Origin: Cordylochernes scorpioides
Lineage: Eukaryota > Arthropoda > Arachnida > Pseudoscorpiones > Chernetidae
Length of the DNA stretch: 64,000 bases
Direction: 5' to 3'
Assembly: GCA_030710605.1 (NCBI GenBank)
Contig: CP092870.1
Location: 20,126,684 to 20,190,683 of the forward strand
Shown: in pieces, positions 10,001-22,000 of the stretch
Numbering within the stretch: position 1 is the first letter of the stretch
Layout: the number at the start of each line of letters is the position of its first letter
Position numbers and translations under genes: made by a program
The notes under the pieces: generated by a model
Databases searched by the model: none
What the model was told of the DNA's origin: nothing
Seen by the model: the letters and a program-made list of their open reading frames with translations, nothing else

Positions 10001-13000
10001 AACCTGTGGTTCACTATAGCCATGGTTAGTTATATAGCCATAGTTCACTTTATTATAAAATAAAAAATGGGAATTATTTCAGATTCATTATAGGCAGATT
10101 CCCTATATCTCATTTGTTTTAGAGGAATTTTACTGTAAATTTATTGTCAACTGGCACTAGTCTTCAGTAGGAAAGAAAAGAAACTCTACCTTTACCAGTC
10201 CCAAGCCCGGATGAAAAAGGAGAAGGAGGAGCAGTAACAAGCTCACTAAAAAACCTGGACTTTTACTTTACGTTTGCTTTTACTAGGCAACAGCAACTAT
10301 GGACAAACTTGTGCTGTTTACTAGACAACAGAAACTATGGACAAATTTGTTCTGTTACTAGGCAACAGCAACTATGGACAAACTTGTTCTGTTACTAGGC
10401 AACAGCAACAATGGACAAACTTGTGCTGTTACTAGGCAACAGAAACTATGGACAAACTTGTGCTGTTACTAGGCAACAGCAACTATGGACAAACTCGTGC
10501 TGTTACTAGGCAACAGAAACTATGGAGAAACTTGTGCTGTTACTATGCAAGAGCAACTATGGAGAAACTTGTGCTGTTACTAGGCAACAGCAACTATGGA
10601 GAAACTTGTGCTGTTACTAGGCAACAGCAACTATGGAGAAACTCGTGCTGTTACTAGGCAACAGCAACTATGGAGAAACTTGTGCTGTTACTAGGCAACA
10701 GCAACTATGGAGAAACTCGTGCTGTTACTAGGCAACAGCAACTATGGAGAAACTTGTGCTGTTACTATGCGACAGCAACTATGGAGAAACTTGTGCTGTT
10801 ACTAGACAACAGCAACTATGGAGAAACTAGTGCTGTTACTAGACAACAGCAACTATGGAGAAACTAGTGCTGTTACTAGACAACAGCAACTATGGAGAAA
10901 CTAGTGCTGTTACTAGACAACAGCAACTATGGAGAAACTTGTGCTGTTACTAGGCAACAGCAACTATGGACAAACTTGTGCTGTTACTAGGCAACAGCAA
11001 CTATGGAGAAACTCGTGCTGTTACTAGGCAACAGCAACTATGGAGAAACTTGTGCTGTTACTATGCGACAGCAACTATGGAGAAACTTGTGCTGTTACTA
11101 GACAACAGCAACTATGGAGAAACTAGTGCTGTTACTAGACAACAGCAACTATGGAGAAACTAGTGCTGTTACTAGACAACAGCAACTATGGACAAACTTG
11201 TGCCGTTACTATGAAACAGCAACTATGGACAAACTTGTGCCGTTACTATGCAACAGCAACTATGGAGAAACTTGTGCTGTTACTAGACAACAGCAACTAT
11301 GGAGAAACCAGTGCTGTTACTAGGCAACAGCAACCGAATATTGAACCAATAATAATGCTATATTTTAAATAATATAGTGAACTATTCCTTCATTTCAGCA
11401 AAAGTTAGGTCCCTTTGGGGTTTGCTATATCAAGGTTTTACTGTGATATTATTGCTGAAAGCAATAAAAATAAATGACCAAGTTCTAAGTGTGAACTATT
11501 TTTTTGGGCATTAAAATTTATTTTCCTTAGGTGGAACTCAGCAACATATTTTATAAAAAAACAGGTATACTTTGGAATCTTATGATTTATAACAAATTTA
11601 AACTATTTTGACTCTCATGAATCCTTTTAAAATAAATAAATTTTCTATTGCCCTTACTGCAATGATAAACTATAGGATGGCTTGGCTCATCAATGGTGAA
11701 CCCTCTCAGCAGTTTCGCCAGTTGTATTTACAATACCACTGTAATATTGCATTGGGCTGATTTGCTTTTATTCTGAAAACAGCCCACCGCAATATGTTAG
11801 ATTAAATTGGCGCAACTGCTGGGAGGGTTCACTCCTGATGAGCCAGGCTCTTCATTAATATATCATTGCAGTAAGGGCAGTTGAAAATTGCTTTATTTTA
11901 TAAAGAATCATGAAAGTCAAAATATTAAAATTTCTTATCACAGATGACAGTGCATAATGTGATTTACATAAATGTTCCCAATTCCTTTTACAGAAAATAA
12001 CTCCACGGGGGGGGGGGGGGGGAGAAGTCCAACCACACCTCCCTGCGGTCCCCCCTGGACCCTTGGAATATACGACCAAATTCTGGTTTGTTTCCAAGGT
12101 GACTAACGTGGCAACAGCACCCATTTTCCAATGAAGAAAGATAGTGGATATTGCTGCTGCTGTGATGGAGATACATGGAGACATCTGAGACTCTTCTTTG
12201 GACACGACAACAACAACAACTCCATTGTGACTATTATATTCATAACATTTTCTATTGGGTTGTAAAGAAAGTTCGTTCAGTTTTTGTATCGCTTTGTTTC
12301 ATAACGGTTTTTGTTGTTATACGGTAAAGTGTTTATATTCTTTAAATAGTACTTGTTCTGCTTTACAAACCTGTATTATTTGTTTTTGAAAAACGTAATT
12401 TTATTTTCTTTTTCCAGGCTTGAAAATGGAATATCCTGGAGACAAAAATCAACATTTTCGACATCTGCTTTTCTTCGCTTTTCAATGAGGTCAAAAATCA
12501 GCCGAATCAGCTCGGGACATACGCAACGTGTATGGAAAAGGTGTCATAGGGGAGCGAGCAGCACAAAAATGGTTTGAAAGTTCAAAAATGGTGACTTGAA
12601 CCTTGAGGACACGCCTCGAAGCGGACGCCCATCAGAATTTGATGAGGAACATCTAAAGGCCATGTTGAAGGAAGATGGTTGCCAAACAACCCGTGAGTTG
12701 CCGATATAATTAAATGTAGTGCTGTGACCTTCTCCAACCATCTTCAATCAATAGGTTTTTCTCAAAAACTCTGAGCTTGAATGCCTCACAAGCTTAATGA
12801 AACCAACAAAGAAAATCGCCTTCAAATCGCTGCTCAACATCTCGCACGCCATCAATCAACACGGGGCCATAAACAATGATTTTTATACCGAATCGTTACG
12901 GGAGATGAAAAATGGTGTCTATACGTGAATATGAAGCAAAGAGTGGGTGGCTCCAGGAGATACGCCGAAGCCAAGAATAAAGCAAGATCTTCACTCACAA

Positions 13001-16000
13001 AAGTCTATGATCTGCATTTTTTTGGGACTGCGAAGGTGTGCTGTACTGGGAAATGATCGAAAGGAATGCCACGGTCAACAAGGACCTCTACATTGCCAAT
13101 TGCATCGCGTGAATGAGGCTATTCAACAGAAAAGACCCGATCGACAAGGTCAAATCATTCTCCTTCATGACAACACTAGGCCGCATGTTGCACAAGTCGT
13201 CAAAGCCGCCCCTCAAGAGCTCGAATGGGAAGCTCTACAGCACCCGCCATACTCTCCGGACCTTGCACCAACCGATTACCACCTTCTATGTCAAACCATA
13301 TGAGAGGCACTACCTTCGATGATGAAGAGGACCTCAAAACCTGGCTCAACAACTTCTTCGACACCAGACCAGGCGATTTTTTGGCAGAACGGCATCAACA
13401 AACTAGTCAAACATTGGGAGGAGGCGTAAATAATAACGGAGAATACATAATTGATTATTTATTGTTATAATTGATGTTTTTTTGTCTAAATAAAATTGTC
13501 AAATAAAACCGAACGAACTTTCTTTACAACCCAATATAATATTGCTTTTTTTTCAAACTCTGATCTCATCATCTTAAATGCAATCCTATGTTTAAATAAA
13601 GATGCTAAAATGAAATGAGGAAAAGTTATATTTAAATGATGGAGTCAATTGCGAAATTATTAGATAATAGTGTTTGTTTAAAAAAACTACTATTTATTCC
13701 TTAAAGTTGAAGATTTTTAAACTAATGCACTTTTCTTGATTAGCTTTTTAAAAATGTATCTCAAGTAAACTTGGTACAGGACATGATAAACATGATGGGT
13801 AATGCACCACACTCCTAAAAGAGTTTGACTTTTTTACTTATCAATGTGCCAGAGCCCCATTTGTTTACTTGCACTCACTGCTGAGGGTTGGATTTCGGAA
13901 AGATCGAGAGCCATTGAAGCTTATTGCAAGATGGCTGTTGAAAATCTAAGGTTTATACCTTCCCTCTCTCTCTCCCTTAATTAGTTTCTATATTACTTCT
14001 TTAATTTGGATTTCAAGGGACAACATTTGCCAAACTGGGAGTTTTTGAAATTTTGAGACTAACAATTTGAAGAACTATTATATTAATCAAATGTGGACCA
14101 AAAAATATCCAAATTATTTTTGGGAGTTAGGTCTACAAAAAATAAAATGAATTAATGAAAACCTTTATTTTCGAAGTATGTATTAAAGAGGTATTAGTGT
14201 ATCTTATTTTTTATAAATCATTAGTAAACACAAGGTAATAAGACCAAATCCAAATATATAAATAGAGTGTGACGTTTCAGTAACAATGCTGTTACTGAAA
14301 CGTCACACACTATTTATTTATTTATTTGGATTTGGTCTCATTACTTTGTGTTTATAATCTATAATCCAAATTGTGCCTCATCAGAAATCATTAGTGTGTT
14401 GTTGTTGTTTCTTATCCTTTGTGTAAAGACCACACAAATTCCATGAGTTCATGCTCCTCGAGCTATTTTATGATAAGCAGCGGCCTCTCCCAAAGATCCT
14501 GTATTAGTGTGTTTTAGATATGTATGCTTTGGTTAGATATAGAGTATATATTACTTTGTTGCTTCCCATGAGCCTACCTGATTGTAGCCCTGGACCAACA
14601 CCAGGCCAAGCTTGGTGGGCTTCAACCTGCGGCCAGACTCCACTGTCACGTAGTGTCGCTCACAGATGTTGTTGATGTGGGTGGGGATGGAGGCATCCGT
14701 GCCAATGCCGTGTTTCTCCATCAGGGTGATGAGCTCTGCTTCTGTCAGGTAGTCTGGAGGCTGGGTCATCTTGTCCAACAGTTTCATCTACAACACCCAG
14801 TGGTCACTCTCTCCCGTGGGCTGTTCTTTCATTCTTTTCCAAGGGACTTTATAATGATAAGGCACAATTTGGATTATAGATTATAAACACAAGGTAATAA
14901 GACCAAATAAAAAAAAATAGTGTGTGACGTTTCGGTAACAGCGTTGTTACCATCTTCAGACAAAAGTACTTTGTGGTAAAATTTCTCATTCAATACTTTT
15001 GTCTGAAGATGGTAACAATGCTGTTACCGAAACGTCACACACTATTTATTTATTTGGATTTGGTCTTATTACCTTGTGTTTAAGGGACTTTATAAGTGTT
15101 GTTGTTGTTTCTTATCCCCTTGTGTAAAGATTACACAAATTCCATGAGTTCATGCTCCTCGAGCTATCTCACAGAATGGGTTCAATTACTTTATAAGTAA
15201 TTAAAGGATATTTAAAACTGAAAGAAAACTCCTTCTTCATTCTTCCATTTCAAATAAATCTGGTGCTACAAATATAGATCAGGCTTACTATGAGGTAACT
15301 ATGGAGGGAAACCTACTGGTCACCTGTTGGAACATATCCCTAATATTTGGGTGCCAGAGGTGAATTCTACATGGGTGCCAGGCCTTGCAAGGCCTAATTT
15401 ACTTCAAGAATTGTGTATGAATTATAAATTTTGAAAAATATATTTACACAAATATGACATTAGCCTGTTCTACAAAGGAAAAAAAAAAAAAAGAATCGAG
15501 GCTTCTGAAATGTGGACATGGAGATAGCTACTCAGAATGCCATGGGGACAGATAAAAAAAAGTCAAATGTTTCAATCTAATATGAAATTGATCCTGGTAG
15601 ATCCCTAGGATCCCAAATACTGACCTACTTCAAACATATAATGGGAGTGAATGCTAGAAAAGACATTGATGTGGAAAAAATTCAAGGGAAGGAAAAAGGA
15701 AGAGGGGAAGACATGCAATGAACTGGCTAGTGGGGTTCAAGAAAGCTACCGGAAGGTCAATAACAGATCAAATTGGAGAATATTGGACCATATACAAGGT
15801 AGGAATAAAAATTGACCGAACACTTCAAATATATATATATATATATACTTTTGAAAATAGAGCAATCCATAAATAAATATTTAAATAAAAAGACATATAT
15901 CGGATCAAAATATCATTTATTTTACCAATATTTCAGTGGGCTGAACGCCAACCTTTATCAAGGTAGTATAGCCCTTTAAAGTGTTATAATACCTTGATAA

Positions 16001-19000
16001 AGGTTGGTGTTCAGCCAACTGAAATATTGGTAAAATAAATGATATTTTGATCCAATATATGCCTTTTTATTTAAAAAAAAATATATATAGGTCTGGGCAA
16101 TAAGGAGGATAAACAGCCACAGAGTACTTAATTAAATAATCCATAGCCAAGGTAGCTAAAGGGCAGGGATGTTGTCATGAAGCAACTTCCATTGTTGTGA
16201 TTGTAAAAGAGTTGGTTCCTTTTCTTTCAGATTGAATCTCTAAGCATTTCTTTGTATCTGTTTTTATTGATAGAAGTTCCCCCTGGTCATAATGTACAAT
16301 TCCTTGGAAGTAATGATAAAGCACAATTTGGATTATAGATTATAATAAAAGAAAACAAGACCTAATCCAAATAATTTATTAGTGTGTGACGTTTCGGCAA
16401 CAACATTGTCACCATCATCAGACAAAAGAATAAATGAGAAAACATGTTACAGCAAGTTCTTATATAGTCCTGTTATCAAGTGTTTAGACAAGATAACAGA
16501 TAAGGAAAATAGTTTTTAAGTCAACTTGAAATATTCTTCTTAGAATTGAAAGTGGATTTTTTTTTTTAAATATAATTAAAGGCATATCTGTAAATATCAT
16601 TTATATTTCCCCTTTCTTCCATTCCTTGGAAGTAAAAAAAAAAACTATAAAGATCACTTTTCCCTTTGAGCTGTCTAGACCAACATTTTTTTCCAAGGAG
16701 AAGTCGGAGAGTGCCATTCAAGTGATTATTTCTTTGTTTGTGGACCATAAAGATAGCACTAAGTTTCATCTCCAATTAAAATTGTTTTTTAAAATTTCAG
16801 TTATTAATGCACTTTCAATTAACTCGCTACAAATATCGAATCTGTTTTTATTGTAAAGTTTGATGTCGTGGAACAAAGTTTATTCATGTTTAAATATTCA
16901 TGAACAATGAATGATTTGGCAGTTACCATATGAAATTCCAACTATTTTTGCAATCGTTTCAGAAGTCATTTTTCAATCATCATAAATTAAATCACTAACC
17001 TGCTGGATGTTGTGCTCCGTTGTCAAGTTGAGGGAGGTCCTGACCTTGGATCATCCACTATACTCTGATCTTTAAATCTATTGTGCCAGAAATGTACTTG
17101 AGTTTTTGAAATTGTTTCACATCTTCATACGCTTACTTTTTAAAAATTCTAATTTCTCAGTAAAATATTTATTTAATTAAAAACTAAATTTTATATTAGC
17201 TCTTTATTCAAAAGCCAACAATCCGACGCGAGCGATAAACAAAGAACCTTTATCTTCCTACAATGAGATATATGCATGCGTGTTGCTAGTCTTATTTTTG
17301 TGCTTTATTCTAAAATAACTATTGTTATTATATATACAGTAGAACCTCCCTGTATAGGACACCTAATTTCAGAGCCAAAGCGCCCTTTAGGGAGAGGTGT
17401 CCTCTTACAAGAGAGTTGCTAAATAGTAAAAACGGTAATTTTGCAAATGAAAACTTCCTTTGTGGAGAGGTGTCCTCTAAAGGGAGGTTCTACTGTATTT
17501 GATTTTAACTCTTGATTTTAAAAGTTGGGTTACCTTTTGATTGTATCTCGTACACCAAAAGTTGAACTTGACTTGATGAACAATAACAAAATAAAAAACT
17601 CCTTTAAAGAGTAAGGTTCATTACTATTTTTATCATCACTCCAAATTTATATATTAAAAAAAAGTAGGTTCTTGATTTTTTTACATTAATAATAACTCCG
17701 CCTTTGCCGGTCCCAAGCCCGGATGAAAAAGGAGAAGGGGGAGCAGTAACAAGCTTGCTAAAAAACCTGGGCTCAGCTGGCCCAGCTGATAGTACCCTGT
17801 AAGGGCTCCTGATCCAGGGATACAGGATGAGCAGCGTTTGTACTCCATGTTAGGAGCGGCTGCACATGGCGTCTGTTCCTCATGTCAGAGGCGGCCATTT
17901 CTTTTGGAGCTAAGTCGGCCTGCCACTGAGTAGTGCTGCTCCCAGTCTTAATGACAAAGGCAGACACATTCTACTTCACACAGTCATGATGGTTGTCAAA
18001 CAAGCTTGATACCCTAATATGATTGAGTGGAGATAAGAAAGAAGACATTAATAGTAGTAAAACCTCATTAAAATAAAATACTTTTTCAAATTATTTATTC
18101 AGCTTAATTTTTTAGAATTTTTATCCATATACAATAAAACCCCTCTATTGTGAACTTCAATAGGACAGAGCTTTTGGTTCACTATAGCCACAGTTTGGCT
18201 ATTTTTTTACTTAACAAAAATTGTAGACCGTATAATTAAAGGACAGCCACACACACACATAAGAAAAGGCTGCCTATTAATAGTTTTCACTTTGATTTAA
18301 CTCCCTTTTAATTGACCCTAATTTCCTTTCATTAATACTGATTAATAAATGAAATAATTTGATGATTTTCTATTTATTTCATTATAGCATACACATGTAC
18401 CAGTGCAATCGTGAATTCGTGAATATAATTCATGTAATCTTTACCCAAGGGGATAAGAAACAACAGTATATGTACTGTGTATGTAAATAGGGGTATTGCA
18501 AAGAGGCCAATACTTGCTGGCCATAATGGTGTTTGTCAAAAGTCTAGAATCCATAAAAGTGCAGAAGAGTGTTTTAGAATCATCTATTCCTCTCACTAGA
18601 GAATCTCACTAGTGAGAACTAATTTTAGAAAACTTCTCAAATATGAGCCTCTTGTTCTAACTGTTCATGCTTGTAGTTTGACTTAAAAATGATAAATGGA
18701 AATTTTTCATATATATAGATTCTTGGAGGTAAATCGACAAAATCAACTCTTCAATATTAATACTTGAATGAATTAAAACGAGACCTGAAGAGGCGTTTCT
18801 TATATTTAATACTGGCAAGCTTTCGGACCGTGACGTCCTTCAACTGGCAATCTGCAACATTGCCAGTTGAAGGACGTCACGGTCCAAAAGCTTGCGAGTA
18901 TTAAATATAAGAAACGCCTCTTCAGGTCTTGTTTTAATTCATTCAAATATAGATTTTTGATAATACAAACCTGTGGTTTAAAGGTTGTTCTACAAGAAAA

Positions 19001-22000
19001 GGTTCAAATTGAAGTGTACCTCCAGTATGGGACAGAGGGAGCCCTCTTCCAGCGGGGGCAGGATGTCATCGGGCCCCGGGGCCTGCCAGGGGAACACGGC
19101 AGTGAAGCCTCGCTCCAGCAGCTGCATGCCCTGGCAGCTGAACTTCTCCTCCCCCACCTCCAGCTGTACTGTGGTCTGCAGGAACACCATGTCCTCACAC
19201 AGCTGCACACATACCTACATTATAGCTCTCTGATTTAACTCTGCCCTTGCCGGTCACAAGCCCGGATGAAAAAGGAGGAGGGGAAGCAGTAACAAGCTCA
19301 CTAAAAAACATGGGCTCAGCTGGCCCAGCTGATAGTACTCTGTAAGGGCTCCTGATCCAGGTATACAGGATGAGCAGCGTTTGTACTTCATGTTAGGAGA
19401 GGCTGCACATGGTGTCTGTTCCTCATGTCAGAGGCGACCATTTCTTTTGGAGATAAGTCAGCCTGCCACTGAGTAGTGCTCCCAGTCTTAATGACAAAGG
19501 CAGACGCATTCTATTTCACCCAGTGTGGAGATAAGAAAGAAGCTCTCTGAATAAGATATTTAAACAGCTAACTTTCAATAACCTGGAAGCACCTACAGTG
19601 GCAATGAAGTGGCGGGAGATGTAGTCGTAGATCTTCCAGGCATTGCCATCCAGGTCATCTCGCTGGGCGGCCTTCAGTGGGGTGATGGGTGGATGGTCTC
19701 CAGCATCATGGCCTTTCCTGCCACACTTTGCCAAGTGACAACTCCTCCTGACATGTCTTTAAATAAAGTCTCATTTTAAATCATTACACCTAGGAATAAA
19801 TATTATATTAAAACAACTTTTAATGGAATTTAATGGATCATCGCCTTTTGAGTCAAAATATTAAAACAAGTTTCTCTTGATTCTTCAAAATTAAAGAGAA
19901 ATCAAAGTGTCAACATAGAGTAATGCGGTGTAACTTCTAGTGTCGTTTTACTATCACAGGCCGCAATGTATTATATTATAGAGTAAAACTGTTTTATCCA
20001 CAGGTGACATGGTGGTATATTGACACTTTGATTTCTCTTTAATTTTGAAGAATCAAGAAACTTGTTTTAATATTTTGATTCAAAAGGCGATCATTAAAAC
20101 ATTTTAAATATAATTTAAGTGAACTTTCCCTTATAATGAACCCTAGGTAATACTCAATTCAATCGCATTGAAAAAACCATTGTTATAATAAACTTTTGAA
20201 TTTTTTAAACAATGATACCTCTATGATGAACTTAATAAAAAATAAATAAATAAAGAGTCCCCCAAAATAATTTTAAATTTTCACAGCCTGTAGCGTTTCC
20301 CAAATATTAACTTTTCATATTTTCATTATAGCTTCCCCATGTGCACTAGGTGCAAAACCAAAGAGGCCACTCCTCAACATATACTAAATTGTATTGGAAA
20401 GGACAAAGGATCCCTGTACAGAGAACCAAGAAGAGTTCTTGAACATCTTTATGAGCACAACCTCCAAGATCTTGTCTAATTTAGACTAATAAAAGGATGA
20501 GAAAAAAAAATTTTTTTCATTAAAAGTTTTAATTTGTTTAATAACTAGTTAATTCAAATATTAAAATATTCAACTTATAAATATACAATGCTCATAAAAT
20601 ATACTTTATTAACATTATATAAATTAACATTAATATCATATCATTTGTGTTGTCTTAATAATATAATAAAAATAATTATATACCATTCTAAATATAAATC
20701 ATATAAAATATAAATATTTATACTATAATATATCAAACACATATGTCTAACATTTTATAATATAGAAATGATATTCAACCACCACACAGAAAAAAGAACA
20801 TCAACATGTAGTATACAACAAATTCTGATAATTTGTATTAAATAAATGTAATTAAAAGTTGATTTTATGATAAATAATTTGTTAAAACAATAGAAAAAAT
20901 AAAAAGGTCAGGTGTTGATATTAAAAATAAAAAAGCATATCCTGACCAGGAGCACATGTGCTTTACAGAAGGCAGAGCGATATCTGGTGGAACAGAAATC
21001 AACTAAACATTGATTTAGCCTGTTCCCTGATATTTGGCCAACCCAATTTCTTGATAAATCAAGAAAAGCCATCCACGAATGTGTTTCGCGCTGTTGGCGC
21101 TCGTCAGTGTGGAGTAGGCTGTACCACTGCGACCAAAAAGATTTTTGGTCCCAGTGGCTTCTTGAGAAACCAAGAAATAGGTATTTAAGGCCAAACTTGT
21201 GTAAATACGCTTAACACATTAAAAAAAACAATAGAAAAAAAATAATAAAATGGTAAGGTGTTGATATTAAAAATAAAAAAATAATTAAAAATGATGATGG
21301 TGCTCTGCCTTCTGGTCAGGATATGCCTTTTTTATTTTTAAAATAATTTGTTGTCTAACTTTGCTTAGAATTTCAAGCCGTCCACAAGCTATTTAGTGTC
21401 AAATGCTATCTTTCTTAGCTCTAGATAATGATGCCTTCTCTGAAAGCCGAGCTGTTGGATTTGTTTATAATCAAAGAATTGGCACTTGCCTTTGATCAAA
21501 GCACCAAGCCAACTTTCCCACCTTGAATTATGAGGGCCAGTAAGGATGGTAGACTGACCTGGGCCGGTTGATGCCAGAGGAGAGCAGGTCCTGGACAGCC
21601 TCAGAGTAGGGCCGTACAGCTCGGAGATGGTGCAGCACCTCCCTGCCACCACCAGTTACCACAAGTTCTGTCAGAGACAGCAGCTAGCTACCAACTTGAG
21701 GTCAAAGGAGTCGGGGTAGGAGGTGGTCTCAGTACGGGGATAGGAGATGTAGCCCTGTGTGTAGAGCTTCTCTGCCAGCTGCATGGTGTGCTGGGGCCCC
21801 ATGCCCAGCCCTGAGCTGGCCACTCGCATCAGCTCCACCGTGTTGAGGGCCAGAGGCCGTGGTCGCACTGACTCCTTGGTCTTCACACTTGTGACCCTGC
21901 CCCACACACAATCCTTGCAATGGCATCACAATGGTGGTTGCTTTACAAAATTGGTGACTTTAACAGAAAAAAATATAATGAGTGCAAAATTGCATTTATT

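Larger units (their letters stand above)
15795..17334 (-). mobile_element. Decayed mariner with two inserted elements
   Basis: Starts caaggtaggaataaaaa, close to the end of the mariner at 4274, and carries antisense homology to its transposase (for example attccttggaagt region, then tttgtttgtggaccataaag, then ttgagggaggtcctgacc). It is interrupted by a hairpin element (about 15835-16090) and a class A element (16314-16620). The right end meets the MITE at 17337. Transposase frames are too broken to translate. Confidence 0.7.

Noticed and set aside
10448-11372. Long open frames with repeated [16 protein letters not shown] peptides
   Set aside because: They come from the 37-bp minisatellite, whose period cycles through all three frames; no gene structure.
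19004-19238. Several overlapping open frames on both strands at 19.0-19.2 kb
   Set aside because: Shadows of TOP3B exon 9; only the frame with LCEDMVFLQ aligns with the protein and splices in phase.
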